This document shows positions 49,686-64,000 of a stretch of DNA of 64,000 nt, in pieces. The notes beneath the pieces are model-generated. The model did no database searches. It was not told where the DNA came from and saw only the letters and a program-made list of their open reading frames with translations. Numbering within the stretch: position 1 is the stretch's first letter; every line of letters starts with the position of its first letter. Where the stretch lies: positions 110,996 to 174,995 of the forward strand of contig NW_003140832.1 of assembly GCF_000003605.2 (NCBI RefSeq). Direction: 5' to 3'. The position numbers and the translations under genes are program-made. Origin of the DNA: Saccoglossus kowalevskii (taxonomy: Eukaryota; Hemichordata; Enteropneusta; Harrimaniidae).

Positions 49686-52600
49686 CGTAACTGAACTATC
49701 AAAAAGATATATATGTGGTTTAATAGATTCATTGTAAAAACAAAGAATAACCTTATGAAGTTGCTATCGATAAGATAAGTGACATTTTAAGTGACGACTT
49801 TTAATTGCATATTTTTGAAACTTATTTTTCAGATTTTTTTTTAATCTTGTGAATTATCTGAAATACTATTCTCTTATTTCGACAATCCCAACGCATGGAA
49901 ATCCATGTTAACTGAATTCATGCCTTACTGAAAATAACTAAGCATACTGTTAACAGGAGCAAATCGAAGTCTATCTATCATTTTAGATATTTTTTATTGA
50001 ATATCATTCTTTTGGTTCGTAATAAAAGGGAATTTGATGATAGGCAAAGTTAATTATTCCCATCAGTACAAAAAACATGACATTAATTTCCTCGTCTTGA
50101 TATGAACGTTTGAAGAATTGACTAAAGAACAAAAATACTGTAACGAGATTTTTTAAAACTTCGTAAAACACAGTAACTTCAATCAACAAACATTGTTCTA
50201 CGCGGAATTCAGTAAAAAACGAACCTACGAAATTGTTTTAATATTATTTCCCTTAGTTAGCCAATAGAGGTGGATACTCGGCGAGAACTATTTAGATTCA
50301 AAACATTCACATATTTCGAGACAATCGTTTAATAAAATATATAAGTTATTCCGGAAGAAATCTACCGGTTCAAATTATTGAAATGATTCAATGAGTGTGG
50401 CATAATGGCATAACTTATTACATTTTCGAAAATGTGGGAACTCTTTTGTGCTCATATGTTACATAATAGTTTCGTTTTTGAATATCTTATTAACTTTGTG
50501 TACTATAATGTATTTATCGAATATAATTTTCCCTCAGAACGTAACCATGACGACAAAGTGTCATGTTCACATAATAAAATGCTGAGATGGACGTACATTT
50601 ACAATTTACTTACGTATTGCAGTCTGATCAGTTTCATCAATGTCCAACAATCAACTGATAATAAAATACCATGGGTCTGTTCTAAAATTGCCATTCACGC
50701 ATGCGTATTACGCACAATTATATGATAGATTCATCTTGCACGAGGATCACGTAGATTATAGGAATGGGCTTATGTTTGCGAGTCTCGTTATTAGATTAAT
50801 ATCTAGTGAATAATTACAAGCCGATTATCCCTGTAATCTTCAATTTGTTATATTATTAGTTATCTATTATTTCCGTGCAATAATAATTAATCATTGATGT
50901 TGTCATTCCTACTTTATACTTCATTCAATTTGATTGAGTAAATATCGGATGAATTGGGAGCAGTGTTTTTTTTGTCTTTCCATAGTTTTTAATCTTCACA
51001 TACAGAAATAATATGTATTACGTGGCAATCCTCCCGACTTCGAAATTCTTTTTAGTGGGATTTGGGAGAATTCGTATTGTACTTCAGAATCGGATCGCAT
51101 TTGTAGGAACCAAAATCTACTATGATAAATATTCGTCCATATTATATTAGTCTGTATTGGTACTGTGAAACAAACGCAAATTGCAGCTGAAATGATACTT
51201 GACTAACAGTGTCTCTATATAGTAAAGTATATTTAAGGGCTATGCATTTCATATAGATTTTTCTGAAAAAATCATAAACTTTCCGGGCGTTTAAGTAATG
51301 TACTTTAATGATGTATGTGGCATTTCAATACTACGAACGACCTTTTCAAGGAGATGCAGCGCTGTGTATGTGTTTGCATGCCCGTGTTTTATTTTATTGT
51401 TCTTTAGAGTGACTTAAAAGTGTTTCTAAATATTATATGATTGCCTTCATTTGCTTTGGAGAAAATCGAGCTGAGGTTAAATCGTATGTATGTAATCCAA
51501 TTCGTGCTCTATGTCTGTTTTGCTGAAGGCGTCACATTTTTTGGATTCATTGAGTCTCAAAAATCGTGTCACAGCGAACTTGTTTCTGCTAACGACATAC
51601 ATGATAGGGCTTGGGGAGAATGACGTCGGCGAGTCACTTTTCCTGCAAGCTTGGTTTCCGGTCGATGCTTTGGTGTACATTAGTTGTTCTAATAAGTATA
51701 TATGAATACATTTCTCATGAGTATGAAAATAAATACTATATTGATGTTATCGATTGTCATTACTTTTCTGTTAGATTCGAATTTCAGGAAATAGACAAGA
51801 CTGAATTATTTAAATCACGTTTCAAAAACATACTATATTGTGGCTGAGATTTTAAATCCTAAGCAATTACAATGCAAACAAAGTGTTCCCAGCATATGTG
51901 TGATAACATAGACTTGTAGGTAATATCCCTGATAAACCTATCTGAAATGCATTCAACGCGAATAATGAAGATTTGGAGAATGGAGTAATTCACAACTTTT
52001 TTAATGAATATTATACATTCAAAACTTTCGCAATTTGTGACAAGAAATTGTTATAATTGATGGGCTAGTTTCAATGTCGCATACAATCTACGTGTTACTT
52101 CTATATAAAATAAAATCAAATAAAATAACTCTTTGATATATTACTTTATCTCGCTATCGGTGAGTTGAGTATTTGTGCACGGATGGTCAATAATTGCAAT
52201 GAATGTATTATAAACTGATAAACAGATCGCAATGTATAATTTAATCAGTTGAAAACTTTTGTCAATATTCACACGCTTAGAGATTCCTTTGTACTGTTAC
52301 AATTGAGACAGAGAAGATAATGAACCAGCGAAAATTGGTCAAAATAGCAGAATTGAATTTTATAGGCATTATATGACTTGTTATTGTATCTACCATTTCG
52401 AGAGTCGTGAATTCGTACATCTAGCAATATACTGGTGGGTTTGTTGTTGGAATAAAATGCCGCGTCATCAAATGAATGTTTAATCTGATAAACAACACGT
52501 GGGCGTTTAATTCGAATGTCTAGTAAAGCATTGTGCATCTAACGAAGGTGACTTTAAAAAGATTAAAGTGCGCACAAGTAAGCTAAAACCAATAATAAGT

Positions 52601-53779
52601 ATTGAATACTGTGCAAATTAAAACTATCGTAATAAAAATGGACTTACGTCAATATCTTTCAAGATCGTATATGTGATTGACTTGTAAGTTCAACGTACCC
52701 ACGTGCAAATTTTGTTTCATGTAATATAAGGGTGGCGAATAGTAACCTCAAAGACGAAGTGTTTAACTTACCAGGCTACCGGCGGTCGGTCGTTACAATG
52801 AACACTCATTACATGTGAATAGCCAAATAATTTGTGCTTACTTTCAAACGAAATAAAACTGATGATATTAAGTAAACCGCCATGTAACGTAGACAGTATT
52901 TGTACAACCTTGCTGTAATGCAAAAAATCAAGCCATTTAGAAAAACTTCGGCGGCCGTGCCGAATGCGCCTCCACCGACGGGCTCAGATATTCTATGCAA
53001 ATACGTATTGATGCTAAACTACTCGTATTACCGTAGTTGTGCGAGTATATAACACCTCTCTTCATACCGGTTAAACGGATCAGTAGTCAGAACGCGCCAT
53101 GTGCGCAATTTGCCAGCTACCCTGTAGAATGCCGTGATCGGTGTGACAATACGTCCCAAAAAAATGAAAAAAAGTGTGGTATCATTCGTTTGTAATGGTG
53201 GGATAAATGACTTGTTGTAAAATGCCGTAAATTTGAAGGTTTGTATCGGACAACTACCACAAGACATTATACTCACGCATTGCGCGATTACCAAATCGTA
53301 AAAATGAAAATAGATTTTTTTATCTCAGCATTTTATTATTTCATGCTCGACCCTTTGCGAACCGGCCTACCTTGAGTGAAAAATGACTTCGCGTAAAGTA
53401 GCCACCAAGGGGAGATAAAAAATATGTTCGTGTGACATACATCTACTGCCGCCATATCAGCACGTACGCAACAGTTCATTATATTCTATTTACATCAATT
53501 CATGTCAGTGCAACCGACATCTGATGCTGCTGTTGCATATCTGAAAATAAATTGTGTCCTATCGAAGTTCTCAGTGTCTTATTGTTACTGCAGCAAATAG
53601 TAAGCACAGTACATGGTCAAACGAGTGAACCCGCATACATCCTGCGATGAAGTGATGTCAAACGAGTGTAAAATTCGTAAGTTCATAATACTCTACATGA
53701 CATCTACCCCACATTGAATATTTCAAATCTATTACTGTAACATATGTGAAGTTTCACGATTCAATATCTGCATATCGGC
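49686..53779. other. Gene-free interval
   Basis: About 4.1 kb with only short frames (at most 97 codons, 50432-50725 plus strand) lacking motifs. AT-rich and without clear repeats. Confidence 0.5.
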
Positions 53780-53836
53780 GTCCAATAACTATGTAAATTA
53801 GAACGCGGAGTCTAATAATTATGCACATTTGCAACG
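53780..53836. repeat. Diverged tandem duplication, about 34 bp
   Basis: GGCGTCCAATAACTATGTAA is followed by GGAGTCTAATAATTATGCAC in register, with similar following bases (ATTAGAACGC against ATTTGCAACG). Two diverged head-to-tail copies. Confidence 0.6.
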
Positions 53837-56800
53837 TTTTTGAATTCCAGTTCAAAATAAAAATTGGGTGATTCAAACTGTATATGCATTCCTGCTGTGA
53901 TTACCAACGTTGAGTCGGTTGCTTCTCCTGGTCGATACTAAGTGAAATAATGCTTTATGAAGAGAGCCATCATGCTCAGAATTTGCGTCAGTCGAGTGCA
54001 CTCACGTGATGTGTTCGATCATGCAAATTTAAATTTGAATATGATAGCTAACTTTGAAAGTGATAGTTTAGCTGAACTTTTCTTCGAAACGTCTATTTAA
54101 AGAAGAAATACCGCAATTTGTATCCTCTAACATCGTTCGCATTCGTATTGACCCAAACGCTACGATGTATGCTGTACCCAGACATATATTCCGGCATTTT
54201 TTTAACAATCCTATATTATCAATGTATTAACTCTGGCGGTAGGCAGAGTAACTAAAAAATTATGGATGGATTTTCAAAAGAGGTCGCCCTTAAAATTGGA
54301 CCGATTAATGAGATTAATGAACTGTTGTCAAGGAAACAGCAATTTCGGGAATCATTTTTCTTTTTTAACTAAAAAAGTTATTTATGAGTTATCGTGAAAA
54401 TTTCAGAAGGTGTTGCGCTTTACACAATAATTAATCATTCATATTTTGTTATTTTAATGTGGCTTTCATTGCAATTCGAGAATTATTGTTTGTTTATTGT
54501 TTATAGATTACATTCCTCTGGAAATTGTTAAGAGAGGGCTGCCTTTGACGCATAGATCAACCGGTAAAATTTAAATTTGATTCAACTGTGAATCCGGTTA
54601 CCATAGAAATAAGATTTAACAACAAATTTCTATGAATTAATGAGAACAATCGACAAGATTCTGGTTCCCATAGAAACAGCAATTTAGAAAAGATTCTTCA
54701 TTGAATGAAGGTGGGGTTGCTTTTTGAAAATGCGCCAATTTGTTAATGTTTAGAAGAAATCTACAGGTCATTTCCATGGAAACATAATTGAACAACAACA
54801 TGAGGTCACTAGTACGCGTCATCACATCTGCATACCACCCCTTACCAGGGAACTGTTCCAACAATATCTGCTATCTCAGCAGGACGTACGCCATGCAAAT
54901 ATCAGGTACATTAGATATATTACTGTCTGAGGAGGGTGAAATAGACATATGCTAGGGTCTGAATAAGGCCCCGCAATATGTGTTTCATCACCCTCTCATA
55001 CAGTAATTATTAAAACGTTTCGCGCGATGTAATTGTGTAATATTACAAGTTACCCAAAATGTCTATTTATAATAAATAATTAATAATCACATAGAACTTC
55101 GATAACCTATTAGTAGTTATATATATATACGCTCCTAGCAGCTTTTAGAAAACAATTTCATTTGTCATTCACTACCATGGTTATTCAATATTATGATGTG
55201 CGATCACAGTGTAACATATTTTGTAATAAATTATCATTTAATTCGTAATATTTGTGATAAATCATTGCAAGCACTCAAATCTGCGGTGAGTTCAGAAGCG
55301 CCCTCTTTCTTCTTGTTCAATTGTGCTAACACGACACTTTGTCATAGACATGAGATTCTTCTAACTGCGATTTTAAGATATCTTTTGTGTCGGAAAATAT
55401 AGTGTTTCCAAATCGGTTATGTTTTGATATATCGAGTATCGAAGATGACATAACTTTGCCATGTCTTCTTTGGTTACCGGCTCGTTGTGTTGTATGATTC
55501 CTTTCTCCTCGTCTCTACAAGCATCGCAGAAAATATCTCATTTGCCGCATGAAACTTTCACGAGTTATAATAGTAATAATGTAATGCTATGGCACCTGTG
55601 AAATACCGCTGCAAGCGCTATTTGATAGTTAATATGGATTCGAGAGTATAAAGTCACGCGTACTTTGACAAAAAAGAACGAGCTAAGGTCGCTAGCAGTG
55701 TAAGATTACTTCTCAAAACGTTATAACGTTACTTTTTTTACTTCAGTGAATTTATCAAGTATCCCCAGATCTTTTTCAGAATTGAGTAAAAAAAGCGCTC
55801 TGTTTTCCGTGGCTGGCTTTCCATATTGGCGTCCAAGCAGAAATCAGGAAATTATATTTAATTCACATGTTCACGCGATGGTTGACGTCATCAATATACA
55901 CTAATTGATTTTATAGTTTCCATTAATATGGCCAATTATGATGCAGTATGAGCGTGTGATGTGTTATAACGTTTTACGATAATTAATTGTAATAATTAAT
56001 TGCAATGCCGAAACACTTTTCTCTAACATTTTTGTTGTTTTAAAACACCAGTTATTCAGACTACTGTTTCGAACGACGTAAGTGTGCTACTCTTGAGACT
56101 ATTGTTAATGGGTTAATTATTCACTGGATTATAATTTTGCTTATTTCGCTGACTAGAAAAAGCGCTAAATTAAAACCCAGTTAATATGTGAAATTTGGCA
56201 TAGAACACATTATCTAAATTATAAAACCGTGAATTTAAAACCCACTGAATATTCCTGAAATGGTGAATCAGCGAAATTTAAACCAAGTGAAAATTATTCA
56301 TTTTACAGTATTGTATAACGGAACGAGTATATGCATTTCAAGATACCAATCAGTACAACCATTTGAATATGTACGTTATGGTATAATTATAATATTGTAC
56401 GTGCCAAGCACATGAATTAAACTTTAATTAAATTTTTAAAAAGTGATTTTGATTATATTGCACGAAATCAGATATAAAAATGGCTCATGTGGTTTGAAAG
56501 TATACCTTTATGTTGGTTTTGTTAAATTGGGCGTTGTACAGCATTTTAGACGCGATAAGGTAAATACTAGTAATAGACTTTTATGATGGAAAGCGACGGT
56601 GTATAATTGCCATTTTAGAGTTTAAAGAGCAAAACTGAGAAAATGTAATAATGCCTTGGGAGCTTTTGAGTGATTACATCGCCAAAGTGGCGACGTTATT
56701 TATAACAACCTCTTAAGACCAGTCATTCCAGAAAACAAAATGAAGAAGTAGCCAACGAATCGCACGTCGCCAGAGAATAAAACATTAAGCATATATGGCC

Positions 56801-59477
56801 ATATATCAATTATATTGAGAATCCCTGACCGCTTGAAATGTGAGAGAATCGATGCAAGAACAAAACAATTCCCTACTCAGTATTCGTGCGCGTACATCAA
56901 ACGTTAAACGTTCTCCGAGATTTGATAGCATTAGAAAGATCGACAGAGACGCACAGAATACGAACCAGAACTACAAAATGAGCATGCATGACATAGCTTC
57001 AGAATTAGAAAATGCCACACAATTGGGAATGCTGACAATTATCGAGTAGACAAATAAATACCTCTTATTACCATATTGCCTGCCAAAATCCTCCGCAGAG
57101 ATACCAAAATCATTTGCAGCCTATGTGTTAATAGTATTACTGAAGCTTTCAATGGCATCATAATACATTTTCTGATTGACGTTCGGCAGCGAAATTCGCC
57201 CCTCGCTGCTTGAGTAGATATGCTTTTTGTACGCAATGAAATTCAAAATAGTGCATCAACTAACACGTCAAACGTGTTTTCTCTGTTTCATAATGTATTT
57301 TGAAGAGATGTGAGAAGGATAATGTCACACACAAAAGTTGTGACTCATGACTCATCTCAGTGCATGGGATTGTGGGGTTATTATTAGTCCCGGCGTCGGT
57401 GTACGATAAATACCCATCTTCATGTCCATACAACGAGTGTATACTGTAAGGAAAACGATGCGATCATGTTTCGATTATTTCAATGGGTCCTATTCTTTCA
57501 TTTCACAGTATGTAATAGTAGAAGTTATGATCCACGAAGTACTCACTCATTGTAATAACAAAAAATATATATATTCAATACACAAATATTTTTTTAACAA
57601 GCATTTTCAAGAAAAATTATTTCAAGATGTAAGCTGCATTTGGCAATCGAATCATACATGGATACATGTGACTCTACTGACCCCAGAATATAGACTAATG
57701 ATGTCCATTGTACAGGTTAGATAACGCAAAGGAACCAATTTTGTATAACACCTTCAGGTGTGGCTGTCACAATTGTGTGGACATGCCGGGAAGCGTTTTA
57801 ACACTGTTGAGGGACTGTGGTTGTAATTACCGGTTGCGGCAGCGGCGTTTCATTATGACTGACTATCATTAGTTTAGTCTTACAGTTGACTATTGTAATG
57901 ACATGCTTCACCCAGCGAGCTGTTCAACTTGAGGTTAGTGTCTTCCATCTCATCATTAAAGTGAAGGTCAACCCGGTAATGGTTCGTGCCTGATCACTAT
58001 GAACATTAATAAACTCGGGTTATTTACTTGAACGGTGTACGTTGTGGTACTGTCATGGCGCGCCTCAACTATGTGAACAGCGAATTTCTTACCTTCCACT
58101 CTAGAAAAGTAAAAAAACAAATGTTTGCAGCGTAACTCTCCAACACGTTTGTGTCATATACAATAGCACATTTTGCGCATGACTGAATCAAATTGCACAG
58201 CTTCATTAACATAGTAGTAAATGCCTCGCACATTTATTTTTCAATAGACCGAATGGCCGCTGAAATCTCGCTGAGGTCGAGAGAGCCACGTGATCTCATA
58301 TAGTGTTCCCTTGCGCAGCAAAAAACAGACTTTGTTTTTCCTCGTTCTTAACGAGATATCGACGGCCATTGCATCTAAGGTATATTTCTAGCGTATTATT
58401 AGGGCCCAATCAACTTCAACCCTGACATTCTTATTTTTGTCATTGAATATTTTAGAATTTAACAATAAATCGGAGGGACACGATTTATTAAACTGAACGG
58501 TAATGCATCTGCACCGCGTTTCCTAAGCAGAAACCTCTTCTGCTTACTCGAACATTACATTTCCCCCACATTTGCACGAGTCAATAAAAAACCACGAGTC
58601 ATATGTTGGTTCGTCGTCGAAAATATTTACACATGCCAACACTCAGAACCAATTTAGTGTAGGCGTACATTACAGAGCTACTTGTAAGACTGACGAATTA
58701 CACCGTGCGCCTTCAGAGGTTTAGTAAACCTGATCACGTCGGAATATGTCGGTGAAATCGATGATCTTTTAGTTCGCCAATATGCGAATGTGTGAAATAA
58801 GCTCGTACATATATACTGAAGTAGGCAGGCTAGATGAGAGTATCTATCATGTTGAAGCAGCATCACCAGAATGGTCACGTATTTCGGGTTGCTTTGATCT
58901 CTCATTTGCTTGCCACTGGGAGTCTTAGACATCAATCCAGTGCTGTAACCACGACGCCTGTTTCTCACAGCGGAAATAGGTTCAGCTCGACGGTTCACTA
59001 CTCTCGCAGCAACAAACCTGTTCCCATTCAAATTTCTAAATATTTATTAACGTCAATGGCAGTTGATTCAAATCAGCCAATCAAAGAGCAGAGTACACGC
59101 AGCGGCGTAGGTTAAAAACGTTTTTGTTCAATCAGTCAATAAGAGCCTCTCGGGAGGGAATGGGTTTATTTTGATGAGAGTATGAGCTGCGTGCAACTTT
59201 TTGTTTTGATTTGTGATTTCCACCATCAGTTTGATTGCATCGTATACTGATGTCCTAAATGTAGCTCAGAAATCTCTCTTTGTCTATAAAACTCACAGAA
59301 TCGCGTTTATGGTCCAATAAATTAATAAAATAAAATAAAAAAAGTCAGCTTTCATACAAGGAAAGGTCAGTAAATGTAACGCGAAAGACACGTGGTCCGT
59401 ATGACATTTGAGGATCCTTAACAATAACTGAACTCATGTAAGTGGTTGAACTTAACGGCTGAATATAATTGAATGTG
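53837..59477. other. Gene-free interval
   Basis: The largest frame is 58678-59031 (117 codons, minus strand), without a domain. Three CCAT(A/G)GAAA words lie at about 54602, 54667 and 54775 (see findings). An A-rich tract with AATAAAATAAAATAAA lies at about 59320-59341. Confidence 0.5.
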
Positions 59478-59491
59478 GTAACCATGGCAAC
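59478..59491. promoter_or_regulatory. Perfect RFX X-box motif
   Basis: GTAACCATGGCAAC fits the RFX consensus GTNRCC(0-3 N)RGYAAC exactly, both half sites present with a 2-bp spacer. RFX factors control ciliary genes in animals. No ciliary gene or first exon is recognisable nearby, so function is unproven; a 14-bp motif of this degeneracy can also arise by chance. Confidence 0.4.
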
Positions 59492-59673
59492 ATGTTGTCA
59501 GTCGAAACGTCTTTCACATGAAAAGATAGTTTATTTATGAGGAGTAAGTAACAAGATGAGAACCATAAATCCCAAACTAATTGGCAAAAGATATGACTGC
59601 CGGGAGAATGTAATTGAAAAATATTATGACTAGTCAGTGACATATAGTCTGGCCTCGTGCTGACATTTGTGGG

Positions 59674-59745
59674 GTGTGGCAGTTATTTTCACCAGTGAGG
59701 CAGTGTTTTCTGGGCCTTTATTTTTATGAGCTCACCACGAGCAAA
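59674..59745 (+). repeat. Diverged fragment of the hairpin repeat
   Basis: GGCAGTTATTTTCACCAGTG and the following GCAGTGTTTTCTGGGCC align with 3431-3475 (GGAAGTTATTTTCACGAGTG, then GCGGTGTATCCTGCGGCC), at roughly three bases in four. The palindromic part is not preserved. Confidence 0.5.
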
Positions 59746-62597
59746 AAAAATGTCATACGTAACACACGTCTGAGTGACGGACGCAATGTGATTGTGTTAT
59801 TATTATACATGTTGCTAGGGTTTACGAAGATCGTACGGATGGATTTGGAAATACTCATCCGGGAATATTTTGTCAGCGTGCAAAAAAGACAGTGACGTAT
59901 TTTAAATTCTGTCCACACAATAATTAATTTGTCATTCCAATCTAAGATAAAAACAAAACAATATAACTCATGTACGGGTTTTTTCGTGTGCATTTTAACG
60001 CAGATTTAAACGAGTAGACAGATATGACTTTTGAACATACTATCTAGACTCGGCGCCAAAAAAGGGTCATCGCAGGAACGATTTTTATTCTTTTCGACCT
60101 TGGGTGTAGGCGCTTCTTGGTTTATTTGTTGACCTATATCTATATAAAAAGCCGATTTGGTTATTGCTCAATTTCAGACTGACTAAAACAAACACTGACT
60201 AAGCTCAATTTTGTCTTTTTCTTTGCGTTTTGGACTGTGAAGAAATTCATTTGCATAATATGACATATGAATGTTGGACATTATTACATGAACACAATAC
60301 TTATTGGCATAATTATATGACTCATGTAATTATCTCGTTTTGTAATAATGTAACTTTGAACGCCCTCTAAATTAAGTATTTATCAATAAAAAATAAGGTG
60401 TTAAAATGGACCTTGACAACTCGAGTTATGCTAAAAAAGTGGTGTGTTAGTTTGATATATCGATAAATTACAATATATACTCAAACACGTGAGCTGAATA
60501 CAACGCGACATAACACTATCTGTCAACTGTATGTGTTCATCTACGCAGACATATTTATTTCTATAATAATAATCTCATAAAAATAGGAATTGGATATGTA
60601 ACTGTCTTACGTTGCGTAGCTTAATCAACGCATTCTCTTTCGGACGCATTATACACGTCACAACATACAATGTGTCAATCTAATGCGTCACTCTGAGTAG
60701 TATACCCCACTTCTTTAACATCTTACACATTCTAGCAATAAACTGTCTGTAACAATCAAACTTACTAGCGATATTATATCCGTTTGCTGAATACTGAATA
60801 CATTCGATTTAGAGTAGATACACCAATCATACATTCGGTGTTATACGAGACGCGCTTTTTCTCATTCACTGTGTATATGCAAAGTGGGTCTCGCAATACT
60901 TTCTCTACGTTATTAGGCACATAAGAACATCGTTATTTTCACACTAAGTTGCACTTTTTGTACATTTCTTCTTAAATATAGACGTGGATAAATAGGCTTT
61001 CATATTGATTTGTATTGAACAAGTTCTTGTTGCAATATTGATAGAGTGTGCAGTATAATATAGCATTAGTACGGACCAACCATTAGAATATAATAAGTAG
61101 ATAGCTTTTTCATATTATTAACGTCGTTTCCTTGTCAAGAGGCTGGTGCTATAATAATTCATCTCGAGGACTGTGACAATAAACACTATTACGTGACGAC
61201 AGACTAATGGTGACTATTTGTTTGCCCTAATTACGCACACTCAAGAGTTTTGTTTAGTATATGACTCATTCATGCCCAGCGATTCAGTAAATGGAATAGC
61301 AGTCACATTCTCATGTTCTCGTAACATTACTTTACATCGATAAATATATATGTAAATAGAAAACCAGTGTTCCCTATGATGACGGTGTGTGTGTGTTACA
61401 ATTCCCGTGTTGTTGCAGTGATTCAAATCCTAGGGTATGAACGTAATCGCTCACAGCTTGCCACTCGGCAATGTAAATATCTCTATGGACGGCAAAACGG
61501 AAATCACATGGCGGGTAGTCTGGTAATATTGCTGGGATTAACGCAATACCATAACATAACAGCCATATTATATCGTAGAATGAATTTAACCTGCAAATTA
61601 CCTGTTTCGAGGAATCTATGAAAAGAAACTCCAACTGCCGCCGATGATTGCGTGAGAGAACGGAACCATTGCTTCAGCATTTGCCGAACGAACGCAATTG
61701 ATGGAGGGATGTAACATATTCAAACTTACCGGAAGCTGTGTAATTCTGGAAACCCAGTGTCACATGCTTCATGTAGACTTAGCAAACATTATCTGAATCA
61801 CGTGATTTTTGTCACGCGGAACAGGACATATTCCTACATCATCTCATTAAATTCACTCATGCAATCACTCGTTTTTTTTTATTATTCTTATTTCAATTTA
61901 TTGTATCATGTACTATCATTTTGGCTAAAGCCTAATCAGGAAAAAAGTAGACATCACAAGAAAACTAGTACACATGTATTATGTACATTTTATTTTCAAC
62001 CCGATAAAACGCGATACGCATAATATTCATACATTCAGTATCATTTAAATAATATTGTACTTACTTAAAAGTCATATATATTCTCGTTGCTATAGTTACC
62101 TGTTCTGAATTTAGATTGTAATTGTTGTTGCTGATAATATTTAATGAATCAAACATGCCTGCAAATATATATAAATTGAATGTTTTCTGTTCTTAGCGAA
62201 TCTGTGTATTTAAAATAACACAAATTCTTTGATTAAACGGTATTATAGTGTATATGATGGCTCACTCACAACGAGTAATGTCATGATTGGCGTAGATGAT
62301 AATTTCAGCAAACTGTGTATCGGTATTCGTGTTTATCGAAGCTCATTAGTTTACTTGTTGCACTGTTAGCAATAATGAAACGCATATGCAAATACACATT
62401 TGCATAATAAATAATAATTATTATTATTATTGCATATTTTGGTTAACATGCACTTAAAAAAAGATAAACAAATCAGTCCCCAATTATGAATCATTGAATA
62501 AAGACTTGGAAAGATGGTGGTCGTCGAGATGAAGTACGTTCTAGTACATATGGTTTCCAAGCAACGTATTGTTTGTTTGTTTTGGCGAATTTTGAAA
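59746..62597. other. Gene-free interval
   Basis: Only short frames without motifs, several mirrored on both strands (61367-61634). No repeat supported. Confidence 0.5.
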
Positions 62598-62623
62598 GCG
62601 CGTTGCACGACGTCCTCCGTCCT
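62598..62623. mobile_element. MITE A, lone terminal fragment
   Basis: GCGCGTTGCACGACGTCCTC and the following CGTCCT match the right end of copy 2 (GCGCGCTGCGCGACGACCAC, then CGCCCT) and are followed by TTAA (62624-62627). The rest of the element is absent or unrecognisable. Confidence 0.6.
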
Positions 62624-62627
62624 TTAA

Positions 62628-64000
62628 CTTGTGTTTCGTTGACCTCGTATAGTTGTTTATGATGTTATTTCACAACGAAAAAGTATGCGCAGCGTGAAAT
62701 GTATTGACGAATTTGCGTTGGTTATCAAATTACTTGAAACATAATATCGCGACATAAAAACGTATTGTGGAATATATAATACGGAAAATATCGAGTGTTG
62801 AAACATTAATTTGTTGATCAAATTTCAACCCTGTTGATTATACTGAAGTGGGTGGCATGGGTGGGAAGACAAATTGAATTAAAATAAAATTTAATTTTCA
62901 AACTGGTGAAGCACGTGCGAAGATTTTGTTTTTGTGTGTGTTAATTTTGTGCGTTAATACTCATGTTTATTTTCAACTTGTTGACATTTCACGCGTTGTA
63001 CAAGTAAAATCACTTTCATAGATTCAAAGTTTTGTTTTTACATGCGCTTCGATCAATTGGTATTGTGGGAAATTTGGAGACTCGATTAATTGCGGCAAGG
63101 TCATGTTCAATCTTTTACCCGTGAAGTTAAACTCATTCGATTGTGTCATATCATGTATTACATATTACTGCTATATATTGTTTATACAGACTTAGTTACA
63201 GTGTTATTAACGGCGATATAAGTATATTAAACAAGGTAAGAACAGTTTGAATTGTGCGATGTTGTCGTCAACAACTATTTCAGATGTACATGTATTTGAA
63301 CAGATGGAAAAGGCTATATTCGTTTCAATTCTGACAATGATGGACACCAATTTGTATAGTTATAGAAGTTTTTCATCGACAATTAATGTAATTTCTAAAA
63401 TTTCGTAAAATTTGCATATTCAGTTTCAAATACAATGCATCTTTTGATACTCGTATTTATTTTTCTACTCCATCGTGAAACATATCGATCAATCATATTC
63501 TATATAACATGTATCAGTTGTTGTTAATGGTTTACAATATTTTTTTGTCGTTCTGGCCATTGGTCTTTACACTCCGATTTAATTGGTCCTGCGAGTTTGA
63601 GTTTCAAATACATTATACTTATTATTTCAGTACTTCGCGTACAACAACTTTAGCAGACCATTTGAACTACCAATGGCGGCTAACGTGTATTCAAAACATA
63701 TATTTAGGATTGTATATATTTGATATTGATATTTTAAATATATTGATAATGTGATTCAAATTACAAGTACGTAAACTCCTTTACTTCTTTACAGTTACGG
63801 TTACTTCGATCTTGGAAGGTTCTCCAAACAGACGTTACAGACCCTAAGCACAACTTTTTTCTCTTCTCAGTCTATGCTAAAGTCGGATCTAATGTGAATT
63901 ACATTTACATTTTAGGTCAAACAAAGCGACAATTTCATAAGAATACAGATATGTATACTGGGTGAAAAGCTGTTTCGTTGAGTCACGCAATGTAGAAACA
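62628..64000. other. Gene-free interval to window end
   Basis: AT-rich, with one 81-codon frame at 63509-63754 (plus strand, aromatic- and Leu/Ile-rich as expected of AT-rich chance frames). Nothing else seen. Confidence 0.5.

Noticed and set aside
58678-59031. 117-codon minus-strand open frame as a gene
   Set aside because: No domain, signal peptide or membrane pattern, and a length expected by chance in this much sequence.

Overview
This is eukaryotic, almost certainly metazoan, nuclear DNA. It is AT-rich, gene-poor, full of decayed transposable elements and microsatellites, and interrupted by an assembly gap (607 N at 35073-35679). The one convincing gene is a single-exon rhodopsin-class (class A) GPCR on the minus strand (ATG at 43577, stop at 42519). 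Intronless peptide-receptor-like GPCRs, abundant MITEs and long (TTTA)n arrays fit a marine invertebrate. The receptor's style suggests a deuterostome such as a hemichordate or echinoderm, but this is an inference from protein style, not a database match.

Layout. 1-9.7 kb: a (TTTA)n array, a complete 149-bp hAT-type MITE with an 8-bp target duplication, and copy 1 of an unclassified dispersed repeat (called X here) followed by a strong nested hairpin. 9.7-10.9 kb: two TTAA-flanked MITEs side by side (126 bp and 917 bp). 14-17 kb: perfect hairpins and repeat X copy 2, which carries an internal 140-bp tandem duplication. 17-24.4 kb: a tRNA-like SINE head, a decayed LINE reverse-transcriptase fragment (L1/Tx1-like, minus strand) and a ~500-bp pentanucleotide satellite with a ~254-bp higher-order repeat. 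26.7-30.3 kb: a 392-bp MITE with 21-bp terminal inverted repeats, a diverged minisatellite, a 22-bp-stem hairpin, and three tandem CCAAT/E-box units. 35-38 kb: the gap, then a nest of repeat X copy 3, a second LINE fragment, a truncated copy of the 392-bp MITE, a tRNA-like B box and a hAT-like MITE. 39.3-39.9 kb: a GC-richer patch with a TATA-like box. 42.5-43.6 kb: the GPCR. 44-64 kb: a 134-bp (TTTA)n array, degenerate telomere-like sequence, a second copy of the 126-bp MITE plus a lone terminus, a perfect RFX X-box, and otherwise featureless sequence.

No second gene can be tied to the GPCR. The other open frames are short, lack domain motifs, and fit chance in AT-rich DNA. Nothing here forms an evident multi-gene system. 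The most unusual items are repeat X (whose copies differ with a triplet bias), the two TTAA-type MITE families, and several near-perfect hairpins of unknown role.
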